NCBI GenBank assembly: GCA_009792885.1
Contig: WMCF01000029.1
Span: forward strand, 4,606,000-4,669,999
Origin: Eremophila alpestris peregrina
Lineage: Eukaryota > Chordata > Aves > Passeriformes > Alaudidae
Length of the DNA stretch: 64,000 nucleotides
Reading direction: 5' to 3'
The position numbers and the translations under genes were made by a program. This document shows positions 1 to 12,900 of this stretch, piece by piece; the stretch's first letter is position 1; every line of letters starts with the position of its first letter. The notes beneath the pieces are model-generated. The model was not told the DNA's origin and did not search any database. It worked only from the letters and a program-made list of their open reading frames with translations.

Positions 1-570
1 TACAAGATATATGGTATTCACCTTTTGAGCTTTTCTAATAGACTATTGTTTCTGATACTGTACTTTATTAAACACTTTACTACAAGCTACATTAGCGTGC
101 TGCTTTTGGCTGGGGTAGGCTTTATTTTCTCCACAGTAGCCGATATAGGGCTATGTTTTGGATCTGTGCTGGAAACACAAACGTGTTGATAACACCGAGA
201 CATTTTAGTTCCTGCCGAGCAGAGCTCGCACAGAGCCAAGGCTTTTCCTGCTCCTCACCCCACCCCTGAGGAGGCTGGGGGTGCACAGGGAGGGGACCCA
301 GGCAGGACAGCTGGTCCCAGCTGAGCCAGGAGATGTCCCAGACCATGGGGTGCCATGCTTGGTGGGTAAAGCTGGGGAAGGAGGAGGAAGGGGGCGGGGT
401 GTTCAGAGCCACGATGTTTGTTTTGTTTTCCCAAATAACCCTTACTTTCGGTGGAGCCCTGCTTTCTTGAAGATGCTGAACACCTGCCTGCCTATGGGAA
501 GTAGTGAATGAATTCCTTTCCTTTGCTTTCATGCCCAGCTTTTGCATTACCTATTAAATTGGCTTCATCT
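1..570 (+). other. Possible 3' end of a plus-strand gene off the left edge
   Basis: ATTAAA at 552-557 is followed within about 20 bases by CA and then a GT-rich stretch (ACTTGTGAGTTTTCTGC), the layout of a poly(A) site. In other vertebrates SCG3 lies tail-to-tail with LYSMD2, so this could be its 3' UTR, but no SCG3 coding sequence is present and the identity is not shown. Confidence 0.2.
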
Positions 571-1202
571 CAACTTGTGAGTTTTCTGCCTTTCATCCTG
601 TGATGCTGTGCCCATCCCTCTGTGGGGGGCAGTGAGTGGCTCTGAGGGGCTGCTGGGCTGCCAGCTGGGGTTAAAGCACAAGAAGCAGTACAAGGCTGCG
701 GTTGTGTGCCAAAGAGAATGCACCTTTTCTATGTGCTGCCCAGCTTTTTGAGGCCATCCTGTAGCACGGAGCACAGCAGTTCCCAGCAGTGCCCCAGGGA
801 TGCCCTTCTGTGAAGGTTACATGCAGCTACAGCACCTGGTGGCTGAGGGAGCTGGGTTCACAGGGCGCTAGGCTGATGGGGCCTCTTGGCAGAGAAGGTG
901 TGCAGGGAGCTGGCAGAGGCACGGCAAAGCAGTTCCCAGAAGCATTTTACCTCTGCATGAAACCCCAGTAGCCGGTCTCTGGATTTGCCCTAGGGATTGT
1001 GATGCACTACAGCTATCTAACCTACCTGAAAACCAGGAACAGGCATTAATTAAACACAGGAAATGCAGCTCTTCACCCCCGGGGGCTGCCAGGACAGAGA
1101 CTCTGGTGCTCCGGCCACAGCCAGGGTGCCCACAGGTGAGCCCCGGCCAGGCCGGGCTCCTCAGGGCTCAGCTGTGCCAAAGGCTCCTCAGAGCCCCAGC
1201 AC

Positions 1203-1520
1203 ACGGCCCAGAGGCAGGGCCCCAGGGCAGGGCAGGGCCCTAGCATGGCGAACACCGAGGCCATGGACAGCACCGGGCCCCACAGCAGGGCAGAGCCCCA
1301 GCACAGCGAGGACAGAGGCCATGGACAGCACCGGGCCCCAGGGTAGGGCAGAGCCCCAGAGGCCATGGACAGCACCCGGCCCCAGGGCAGGGCAGAGCCC
1401 GAGCACGGTGAGGACAGAGGCCATGGACAGCACCGGGCCCCAGGGCAGGGCAGAGCCCGAGCACGGTGAGGACAGAAGCTATGGACAGCACCGGGCCCCA
1501 CGGCAGGGCAGGGCAGAGGG
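1203..1520. repeat. 58-bp GC-rich minisatellite
   Basis: The block CCATGGACAGCACCGGGCCC recurs (with small changes) at 1261, 1319, 1363, 1421 and 1479, giving periods of 58, 44, 58 and 58. The short unit lacks 14 bases (GCACGGTGAGGACA-type segment). A more degraded unit lies on the 5' side (1207-1260). Because 58 is not a multiple of three, the open frames across it rotate, and none is taken as coding. Confidence 0.93.
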
Positions 1521-1529
1521 CCTGTGGCA

Positions 1530-3140
1530 CACTCTGCTAAACACGGCAAAAAGATTTGCTTCCAGCTCTGGTGGGAAGAGCCAAAGAACATGGAGTGCAA
1601 GAGCTGAGGCCTCTCTGCCTGGCCCTGAGCCCTTGGAGCACCACAGAGAACGTCTGTATGGCAGGAGAGGAGCAGGGACCTGCCGTGGGACAGCGGTGGC
1701 AAGGTAAGGCTCTTGCAGGGGGCCTTTGTGTTGGGCAGCGGTGGCCCTGAGCTCCTCCCTGTGGGAGGATCCTTGTGTGGCACAGGTGGCCTGGATGTCT
1801 CTGCGGGTTTTACACTGAGGGCCAGTTGTGTGCAGCTGCGGTTTCCAGCGAGGAGAGGTTCTGTGGGTTATCAGGGGCTGCTGTCTGCATGTTATCATAT
1901 ATTACCTGCAGTGTGGCTGCTGTCTGAGGGGACAGGTGTGCAGCCATGGGCGCTGGTGTGTTCAGGGTGCCAGAGCTGCTTCCTCCCTTGTGCTTCTGTA
2001 TGGCAGCTTTCTGGCAGGGAAGAGTGCAAATGCTGTTTTCCTGCAGGTCCTGCAGCCCACAGGCACAGCCCCGCTCTTGGCAAGGAATTGTGGCTTCCCA
2101 GAGGCTGGGCAGCCCAGCCTGGGGGGGCAGGAGGGGCAATGCTCCTGTGCCAGGGAGCTGTTCTGACCTGCTCAGCAAAGAACCCCGGGCCTGGCTGGTA
2201 CAAATACAGGTCTTTGATAGAAAAGGATTACGTTTTTCTGTCAAATAGTAAAATGTATCTGGGCCTGAAGCTAGCATTGCCTTTGGAAAAGTAGTTCATT
2301 CTGGCTTTGTAATGTTCTACTGAAATTAAATGACAACAAGAGAAGTTATAGTCGTGTAAGGAATAGACACAATCCCAATTTAAGAAAGATACAAGACCTA
2401 AAACTAATTTACCGTCTCTTCAAGAAAAATCAGAGCTTCCTTTTCTTGACTCTAAGCTTTTCCTCTTCTTGTTAATTTGTGTGCCACTGCAGACCTTCTC
2501 TTTAGGACAAGCTAGAGCTGATTTGAATGAGCCTGCTGGCTCTGAGTTCCTGCCAGCTCTAGGGAAATACCAATTCCTGCTGAGCTTTGAATTTTTACTT
2601 CTGGTTTTAGTAAATTAATGAAACTTTCCATATTGTTTCCCTCTCAACACACTGCAGAAAGGTTTTGCTTCAAGGGAGTGATACTGATGAGCTAAAAGAT
2701 AGGAAGCTGCATCTGTTGCAGTGGGGATCCAGCAAATCTTTAATTATGAGAGTTTTGTGAAGTTTATACATGAGGAAAAATTATAAAATACTTAACAAGA
2801 AGTTGCTAATACCCTAACTTCAGGGCAGCAGTGATTGCAGGCTGCACTCTGCCTCCCTGAGCTTCAGATGGGGTCCACTCGCAGACCTGAATACTGGCAC
2901 CTCCTCTCAGAACAGGGAAGACTTGCCAATGTGCCTCTTATTCATCTGAACAGACTGCACAACTAGGGCAGATAGCTCCTGCAGGTCTCACTTAGGAGGG
3001 TGAGTTACATGGAAAGGGTAAAAGACATTATTTACCCAAGTTAGTATTTAATAGCTCGTGAAACTACACAAACCATTCTTCCCAAAAAACAGGCTAGAAC
3101 CAAGCTGACTTCTTTATGAACACACACATCAGTATTTTTT
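1530..3140. other. Unannotated stretch downstream of LYSMD2
   Basis: Moderately GC-rich to about 2.2 kb, then AT-rich. Overlapping short ORFs on both strands match no family I know and lack supporting splice structure. No gene is called. Confidence 0.6.
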
Positions 3141-3144
3141 ATAT

Positions 3145-3851
3145 TTTATTAAATTAAAACCACACAAAATTTAACTGCACACAAGAACACACATCTGATA
3201 TTCCAATGTCATAACTCACAAAAAACCTCTTGCATAATTCATCCCTTTTATGAGTAGAAATCCAATATGCAAACAGTTCTTTAACCAAAAGGCTTTAACT
3301 AATCAAAACAAGCTGAATTCCCCTTTCTAGGAATACATCATAACCACACACAGACACACACAAGGTTCACAGGCAAGTTCAGCAGCCCTGAAGTAGACAA
3401 AACTTTCACAGCAAACTTGCCAATGTTTGCAGAGTAAGTAAACCTCTATTACTTTCATCGTTTGTCATTTACAAGCAAACTTATTTAATATATTTAAATA
3501 CTTAAAACAAATTTCACTTTAACAAGTATTTACAAAATCTTTACTAAAGATCAACATCCTGCATAAAGGTGACCTCAGGGATATATAGTTGCTACCATGC
3601 TACAGTTTGCACAGAAGGGGTAAAAAGGCCATTGCTAGTTTTGGAAGGCTTAAACCTTTTATTGATATAGCATAAGGGCATTAACCTATGGAAGGCAGAA
3701 GAGGTCATAATATCAGTGCAATTACCCATTCATGACTTCTTTTAAGTACATCAAGAGGATGAGTCCAAAAGCCTTGGGTTTTGAATTATTGACTGTTTAG
3801 TTCTGTAAGAACTGATTTCATGGAAAGTTTTCAGGCCATCACATCTGTCTT
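3145..3851 (-). other. LYSMD2: LYSMD2 3' untranslated region (candidate extent)
   Basis: Downstream of the stop, AATAAA occurs on the minus strand at 3663-3658 and again at 3150-3145 in an AT-rich stretch. Either could be used: the first gives a UTR of about 0.2 kb, the second about 0.7 kb. No transcript data are available, so the extent is inferred. Confidence 0.45.
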
Positions 3852-3903
3852 CTACTGGTGATACGAAGAAGTTGCATAGGGACCTTCCTCATCCTCCTCA
3901 TCT
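3852..3903 (-). CDS. LYSMD2: LYSMD2 coding exon 3 (C terminus and stop)
   Basis: A 52-nt coding segment follows the acceptor TTTTCTTTTCAG (CAG at 3906-3904). One base completes Arg-179, then DEEDEEGPYATSSYHQ and a TAG stop at 3854-3852. The segment is too short for ORF calling; it was found by matching the acidic run and GPYATS.YH tail expected of LYSMD2 and by phase agreement with exon 2. Intron 2 before it is about 6.5 kb. Confidence 0.93.
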
Positions 3904-6900
3904 CTGAAAAGAAAATGATGATAATCATCAGGTCAGGAGCATACCATGTCTCAACAGTAAAACTGCAATGAAACTGCAGGTGACCAGTTTTCCTAGTTGA
4001 CCAAAATAGGCAATGCCAGCTTTGCCTAACAGGAATATTTGCAGTATTCTACTGTAATTACACATCTCTGGAGTTCCTGAGATGTTGAGGACATAATGCT
4101 AAAATCAAGTAAAGCTGTAGAAGTTCAACAACATCAGGATGTATTTTAAAAAGTACTCTTGATCAATTCAGTAAGAAAAACTTAAAGGATAACAAAGTGT
4201 AGAGCATGCTGGAGTTCCTGCTTTTAATTTCTTCTTTTAAAAAAGTAAAGCTTAGTTAGAGGTTTGTTTCCACATTTTGAATGGCAGGAGGGACAGACAG
4301 ATCAAATGAAGCAAGAACAGGAGCAGTTCATCATAGCTGTGGGTGGATCTGTGTCCTGATGCTGCAAGGCTATTCCTGATGTATACTTCACTTGCATCAA
4401 TCCCCATTGAGACTGATCACTTGGATTTTCTTAGGAAAAAGCAACTGCTCCCAAGTGCTATTGTTAATGCAATAACCAGATAAAGCAAAGTAATGTTGCT
4501 TTTAAAACATCCTCAGGAAAATCAGTCTGCCTGCTGTTCACCTGACAAAACTGCCTTTAAAAAAAAAAAAGGGGTTATGTAAACCTATTGCAGTGCAGCA
4601 TCCAGTACTAAATCAAGGATGCCAAGTTCCCCAAAGGTCATGGCTTTGTGTTACTGTAGCTTCGAAGCTCTGTCCAACCTTAAAGCTGTTGCCAAGTTCA
4701 GTGTTTGGGTAAGAACAGAAGGGCTTCACAGCTGCTACACTGTGAAAGGATTACTTTTAATACTGTGAGTACCTTCATACAAAGGTACAGTTATCCAAAG
4801 AGTCTAATAGTGGTATAAGGTAAAAAGGAAATATTTCAATATCAAAATCATTAAGGCTTTTCCCTAATAAACATGATTATTTATCTCCAATTTAAATTTC
4901 ATATAACACCCCAAAACAGAATTGAAGAACCCTACAAACTAAACAAACAGCAGAGTAACTTGCACTTCTCTTCCCAGCAAAATTATCATCTTAAGCCAAA
5001 GGTGTAATATGTCTTTTGCCTTGAAATAATCTTGCCAAAAAAAGAAACCTCAAAAAAACCAAGTTTGGGATAAAACTGGTTGTTATAGTAGGGATGTGTG
5101 GTTACAGCAGCAGTGAGAACAAATTTTTAGCTTTCATTACAAGTCTATATCTATTTACATCAGTGATGCTACCAAGCCAGTACCAAGGATGCAGATGATC
5201 TGTATACATTTAAATAGTATCCTTTGTTATATCCAGTTCTGCATCCAAATCTGCCATGGAATACTATAATTTTAAGAACATATCATTTGCAGAAGCTTTC
5301 CATGATACATGGCATGACAGTAAAATAAGAAAGCAAATAGCTCATGTTTAGTCAAAAAAGCACTAAAGCGCTTTTACTTATAAATTCTTCAAGACATTTT
5401 AGAGCTTTTTTTCAGAATTGAAACCTATCAACACACCAAGCTTGTAAGACTGGACTGCAGGACTACAAAATTCAACCATAAGAACTTGGCCAAAGCTGAG
5501 TATTTCAAAAAGTACATTCCAAAGCTCCAACATCTGCCCTTCTGGAGCAGTGGGTGTAGCCACATGTGCAGAACTTAGCTGCAAATAGCAATGTCCTGCT
5601 CGTTTGTGTGAGGATGGAGAACTTTTTTATTTTCAGAGCTTAGACTCCAGTGGGAGAGAAACGTACTTTTTATCATCTACACTGGAAATTACTTTGTACT
5701 ACTTAGTTTTGTTATGTTTCAGATTTTAGGAGAATAAAATGTGGCAGAGTTACAGCAAAAAGACCTTCCTTCTAATCAGAGGGTGCTAGAATCAGATTTT
5801 CAGTCATTCTTCTTGAAAGCCTTATAGGAATACCATCCCCCTGACATGGCAACAGCCAAAGACTGGACTGAGTTAATTATGGGTGAATACAGACAACTGA
5901 AGAGCTGAAATAATGATGTTACATTAGCAGGTCTTCTGACATCCAAGTACCAAAGCCACTGCCTGGGCTGTTTGTGCCCATCTCCCTGTGCAAGGTACCC
6001 TCAGATATGGGTGGCAGTGTCACCAGAGGGCAAAGGCCAGCACTGGGGTCATGGCCAGCTGTGAGGGGCTTCTCTACAGCCAGGGACATAGGAACTACAA
6101 AGCAGCTCGTTATGCTGGAACTGAAGCAAGGCACTGACAGGTGTAATGTGCAAAGTACATTTCTGACCAAGGCTTGGAACTGCCCAGCAAGAACAGCTTC
6201 TGCTTTTCTTTCCCAGGCTGCAGTGCCAGGCTCTGGGAGATCTGCAACACTACCCCAAACCAGGGCAATGACCAGGAAATAATACTCATGTAGGTCTTAG
6301 AACCATACATAGCAAGTACAAGTCTGTTCTGATGGCTTAAAAACAAGCTGAGTTCATATGAAATCAAATTATATAGTAGTAGCTCTGGTCTGTGACCCAC
6401 AAGCACCACCATGGCAGTGTGTGTACGTTTAACGACCAAACAATTTACTTCTCTTTTAAGATGCTGTAAATAGCAAAGTGGTAAGTCACAGCAACATTCT
6501 CCTTTGGGGGATGGAAAAGGAACAGCACAGCATTACAACACTCTGCAGTGCTGCCTCTTCCCGTTTGCTGTCACCACTCTGCCCAGTGGGTTACAGGAAC
6601 TGAAAGAAATCTCCTGCTAACTACAGTGTGCATCAGGCCACAAATAACCACTTCTGTAAAGCAAGGACACCTCGACCGGGAGCAAGTACACTCAAATGCT
6701 TGGATGCTTCTAGAACACACAATTAAACAAGGCAGCAGTCTGAGCTGTTAGTTTTGGGACGTCTGAAGGGATTCTCCACAGACAGCCTCCTTTATTGAGG
6801 CATCTCTTTTCTCAGCTGATAGCCAATGAGGGTGAAAAATTACTGGGCAAATTATCTGAATTAATTACGAGTTTTGAAGGCTTCATGACCATACTCTTTC

Positions 6901-9900
6901 CTAGGTTCAGGTCGAGACAAGTGAGCAGATGACAGTACAAGGTTGTGCTCCTGTGCTGACACCAGTTACATTGGCTTCAATCACCATCACTGATTAGAGG
7001 CTCTGTTCAGTTCCAAGGTTTTCAAACTTAGACACTCCAAGGCAAATGCAGAAAATGTGGCCTGTTCCAGAAGCACAGTATGTGGTTTAAGTCTGTCTTA
7101 AGGACTCTATAAAGAGCTTGCATTAGACATCTGGTGTTCAACTATCTCATATTCAACTATCTGATACAAAAAGCTTCACTAAAGTCATTTTCAGTTTAGG
7201 TGTAACAGCATTTTGGGCCAGGTGAAGTTTTCTCAAACTATCACAATTCTTTCATTCCATGTGTGGATAAAACTAATAATGAGTATTCTTCCCTAATATA
7301 CAAATACATGAGTTAATAACATATGCTGCAGACAACAGTATTAATCCTTTCGCATTTCTTTTGGCCTACTATAAAAACATTGCTCAAAACGAAAAGGTTT
7401 TATTGCCTTGAGTTGCATCTTGGGAGAACATGCATGATGAATGACTCATTAACTCATGATTTCTTGCTCAGTGTAGTAAAAGTACTATTGCATGTAGATC
7501 TAGCCATGTACTTATATAAACTCTACTAGTGAAAAGCAGCTGGCACAAATTGAGTGGGTCACATTCTATAACATTTTATGCTCATCTGCTTGCACATAAA
7601 TTATAGTTGAGTATCTACTCTAAATCTGCAACTATGTACTCCCCAGTTTTTCTACCTGAACTTCATTCCTTTAAGAGCACTCAAAGGGAGTGACTCCAAG
7701 AGTTCTGATTAAACAATATAATTCACTCTAAGCTGCCTTTGTAGCACAGGGCAGTTTCTGACCATGAAACTTCCACGTGTGATTTAATCCAAATCAATGC
7801 ATGTGTGCACATGCATTCTTGGCAACTTAAAGGAGGCTAAAGAGCAATTTAGTAGATGTGGTTCTCACCATCTGTCAAATCAGGCTTATGGTATGGTGAG
7901 AAGTTCTGATTCTTTAAGTTCATGAACTGACAGTCTGCTTCTGCTTGCAGTTTTGTGAGCTCCAATGTCCCTTCTGGGGGTAGTGGATGAACTCCAGGTG
8001 CTCCTTTGTTACTCTCAAGCAGACACGGAAGTACTCGGCAGTGTTGGCACATCAAATTCTAAACAGGCCTTGACAAGGCAACCTGAATACAGGCCAGAGC
8101 AGCTGGAAACAGCACTCTGATTTCATAAATGGTTTTCACTCTTAGAAAATCTGCATATTCATGAGGCTGGTTTATTAACATGGCTGTCCAATTTCCAAAG
8201 GCTTCCTGCTCCAAGCAAGGGACATGGAAGAACTGGGCAGGAAGGAGAACAGGTGCCTTCTAGGGAGCTGCTGGAGCATAGTAGGGAATGTTGCCACCTT
8301 CCACTCTGGACCCAGATCTACCATTGATGGTACACAGCTGAAAAGTATCTCTGAGGTTTTTGGCAATGGTCTCTCTCTATTCCTGTTCTCTGCAGAATAA
8401 ACATTGACTTTGGTCCTTTGTCCCTTCCTGCCAGACTGTAAAGGGGTCTGTCCTTTCCAACTGTGTTGGAGAGCACAAGGCAGGGATGGCTTTTGTGAGC
8501 CATAACTGTAAGCCAGGGGCAGTGATGTAGAAGGAAACTTTATGAAGACTATCAGATGCACAGGAAGCTATTTCTCTTCAGAAGCTTTGGGCAGCATCCT
8601 GCTCAGCAGACTGCCTGCAGCTCTGTACTTCATGCTTCCTTGTAACATGCTGACCAATAAAAATCTGTGATATGCATCATTAACAGAATTACCTGCTAAA
8701 TCTGAACAGGAGGTGGGAAAACAACTCACCCTCCTGCATACATGATTTCTTGGGGGATGACTTGGTACCAGGTCCACATTTCCCAATTTGTAACTGAGGC
8801 AGTATAGGAAATAGATATTAGTGGCAGCAGTGAACTATTTGTGTAGTGTCACTTCAACTATATTGGCTCTGCTCATGGTGCAGCAAGGTCTAAGTGAATT
8901 TTCTTCTCTAAATTAGTATGTTATTTTGTTGAAGGGATGTTAAACTAATTGCCTTCCTCTGGCAGGGACTGTGGTTTCCTGTTATGCAGTTTAACTGCTG
9001 GGTCAACACCTACTCTAATCTGTGGTAGGTACATATATCTAATGATCTGAATGTCAGCAGCAGCACATTTTCATAGGTGCTCTGCATTGCTTCAGATATA
9101 ATGCTGGAGTGGATGAGTGCACAGAGAAGGTTCTGAGTTCCAACAGCTATTTTCCTTTCATGCAACCAATTCAAAAGAAAGTAACTGACAACAAGTTGTG
9201 GTAACAAGATGTGAAAGCATTCCAGCCTTCCCTGGGACTCTAAACCACTGTTATGACAATGGAGACTTGTATGTGGGGATATTTCTCCAAAGGAGGCTTG
9301 TTCAATAGCTAAATACAATATACTGGTCTTCAAACTTTTGTCTGCTGAACAAAGTTTTAAAGTTGCTGAAATAATTTCTTAGTTTAAAGACATTATGCAA
9401 TTCTCTACTCAATAAATTTGGTCCTGAAAGGTTACCTGCTGCTTGCCCTCAAAATCTGAGTATGTGAAGTGAACCAAGATGGTGGATGAAGTTTTGCATT
9501 GAACAAATTTGCAAAAGCAAAGCATGTACAGGCATAAATTCTCTGCAGCTCTCTGGTAAGAGCAGCAGTACCAGTCCCCTGCAGTCATACCTTTTATTAT
9601 GAGAAGGATCACCTCAGCATCCCCCACTGAGGGGCTTTCTGCAGGGAATAAACAGCAAGCCAGCCCAAGAGACTGATTGTGAACAAGCTGAGGAAGCTTG
9701 TCCCGAGGACATGGAAAACAAACACTACTGAAGTCCACTCCTGTTCTGAGTCTTTCTGTACTCTCCATAGGATACCTACACATGTGAGGGGATATGCCAC
9801 TATGGCACAGAGGTCAGAAGTACTGTTTTTTCTATGAGTAAGTATGTGGGAGCTCCTGGCTGTGGAAATACTGAAGAAAAGAAGAAGTCTGCATAGGTGG

Positions 9901-12900
9901 ATCTACCAAGGAGGGGACTGCATAGGGAAAGGAGATAGGAAAGCATAACTGAAACTGCCTCATGGAGAATATTTACACAATGAGGCAATCTAGGACAGAA
10001 GGAAAATAGAATCATGCCTTTCTGTACATAATCAGCTTCCTCATAGGCCTTTGCTTAGCACTCTGCCAAAAACTATGTTTTTGCTTAAATAGTTGCCTAC
10101 TTACACAGCAAGACATCCTGGAGAACCCTGGCCTTCTCGCTTTTATGAAATAGTATTTGTATTTTTAAACAATCTGTTGTGAGGCAGCCTTTCTAACTGC
10201 CATAGCAAGGCACCTGCTAATGCTGTGCTCTACATGCATCTGGTGATGAGGATAGCAGGCACTTGCTGTTGACAAATAAAAGCCACAGATGCTATCTGAG
10301 ACCCCACAAAGAGGGGTCAGCTTAGACCCTGCAGGGTGAGATGAAGTTACTTAACACCAAAAGTGGCATTTACCTGACACTGTCATCTTTTAGTTTTCTG
10401 GCTGCTTGTTTGGATAACTTAATCTGCAAGTCCAATCTCTGTAGGAAATCTTTGGCAGATAATTCTTCTGGTGCAGTGGGCTGATTGTCAGGCTCTTGAG
10501 GACTGGGAGAGGAACTGCTTTCTTCCTGAACTGCCACTAGTCCTTCATCACAAGAAGGGGAGCTGTCAACAGTTTCATTCTCAGGAGACTCCAGTGAATT
10601 AAGTCCATTGAACAGTAATGGTTTCTCTGAAATAACCGGAATATTCAGGGTTTTCCTCAGAAATATACAGTCATTAGTGAACAGTTTATTTGCCCTCTTT
10701 ATTTGTTCCATCTGAAAAAGATAGAAAAAAATATAAGTTATTAGGTTTTTGGCAAAGTATAAAACACTAACTTTCCTGAAGTAGTATAAAATCTCTTGTG
10801 AAAACAAATCTATACTTTCTTTGCAGCAGCAATTATTTCAGGAAAGAATTTGTTTGCATCCTAAGTGATTTCAGAGTGCATGTTCTGTTTCAGCCTTGCT
10901 AACATCCTAGCTTTATGTGCACAATACTGCTTTTTCCAAAGTCTTGCACACCTAAAGATGCTATTCTTGAACAGTCTTGCAGTCTCTATGCAGGCTCACA
11001 GGAACAGCCTGCCAAAGAACAAAAGTACTATCACAGAAGTACTGTTAATGTGGATTTATATTAGAATAAGGCTCAGATCTGCCAGCAGCTGCTGTCCTGT
11101 TTACCAGAACTCTCTGGTAAAAATGATGCAGAATCCAAACAAGGGGGATAAAGCCACTGTGAGGATTCAACCTGTTGATGCAGATGGCTAAGATGGTGAA
11201 ATGCTCATATTTAATAATCCCATTTAGAAACTGAATAGCTAGTATCCAGTGTCACAAGTAAGATCACTACTCTCTCAGCTCCTAAAACTTGGAAACTATT
11301 TTTAGTAAGGCTCAAAGAGTATAAGGGTGCAAGTTCTCTTCCATGCTGAGCACCATCTGAAGGGCATAAAGGAAGCAAAGCTTTACCTGACTCAGTCATG
11401 AGACTTCTAGTGGCTCTAGTGTAAATGTCAGTTGTTAAAATCTCTACAGGTTGTCTGTCTTGATGGGTATAAAAAAATGTTTAAAATACTAGCTGGAGCT
11501 TCTCTGTAAAAATACAATACAGCAGCTGAAAACTGAGATCCTACTGCAGGGGAGTTGGAAGGTGATGCTTCAACAGCTGATAAATAATGTACTGCACTGC
11601 TATTCTCTCTCCTATTTCACTGTAACTCTACCTCTGGTTATTTCTTCCTAAAATACCAGTTCATAGCATTTGGAAGTCTGTACCTCTGCACTGAGCAATA
11701 ATGAAAAGGAAAGTACTTGATTCTAAAAAGAACATCCCTCAGCCCTGAGCAGGTTACTCTGTATGTGCACTATAACTCCTACAACTCAGTGTGACTCTAC
11801 ATTCAGAGGTGTATGGAGAGCAGGATTTAACAAGAGTTTACTTCTTTTACAGGTAGAAGGACTGAAGTAATGCCTGTTAGATACAAATCTATCACAGTGA
11901 AAGAGCAATGCTTAATATTTTAGCTGAAGCTGTAAACTGGTGCTGAACTAATTAATCAGAATTATTTCTACTGACAATGAAATACAGTCCTCATCCTTCT
12001 CCCATCAAAAGCGATACAGCACTTGCACTGATCCATAGATTGGCTGAACCATAAACGTGAATTCCCAGTGTTAATTTACTCAAAAGGAAAAGACAACAAA
12101 TGCAAGTTGTAAAGATTAATAGACAGTACCCAGGGGAGGGGGTGAAGGGCAGGGGATGAGGCCAAACAAACCACACTGATCCCTCTCCCCCAGCATGGCA
12201 TTTTCATCTCTCCTGAACTCTCTATGCCAAGTCATGCAAAGGCAGGCACTGGACAGGATGCCTCTGGCTACAAAGCAACTCCCAGGGAGGAAAACCACAG
12301 GGAAAACTTCTAAAACCAGTAATAAGTGGAGGCAACGGCAGCCAAAGATAATTCTGATGTTTCCATTAAAACTCTCACTTCCAGCCAAGAATACACTATG
12401 CAGGAAACAAACAGAAGGGCTCTTTAGGGGAAGTCAGTCCTTGTCATTGTTTAAACATACAACAGTCTGCATTCTGCTAAAAGCAAACTTGTTTGCATAC
12501 ATTCCTACCCTGGGCTGAAACCCATTAAAAGAGAAACACAATGGCTGATTTCGCTGAATTTGTCATTGCTCTGAGGGGCATTTCATGTCAGTTTAACCTC
12601 CCTCAACTGCAGTCTGTAATCATGCAGCTCTGGCTTCTTAAGCAGAACACTTATTAAATCAAATAACCAATGAGCTGTTGGGAAAAAGCCACAACAAATA
12701 TGTACTTTACATCTTTAGCACAGTAAAAGCTTATCAAACTCATAAACAAAGTTTATGGTTCACAACTTAGAGCTGTTTGAACAGGTTTGATTCACAGCTT
12801 CACTTAAGCTGAAAGGGAGTTGTAAATTGCTTATAAATGCCTTTTTTCAAGAAAACTACTATTTTAGTGATTTGTTTGTATTTTTCACTTATTGGAGTGG

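Noticed and set aside
1063..1783. Long overlapping ORFs on both strands (214 and 236 codons)
   Set aside because: They run through the GC-rich minisatellite, whose 58-bp unit shifts frame each copy. No domain, no splice structure, and equal length on both strands.
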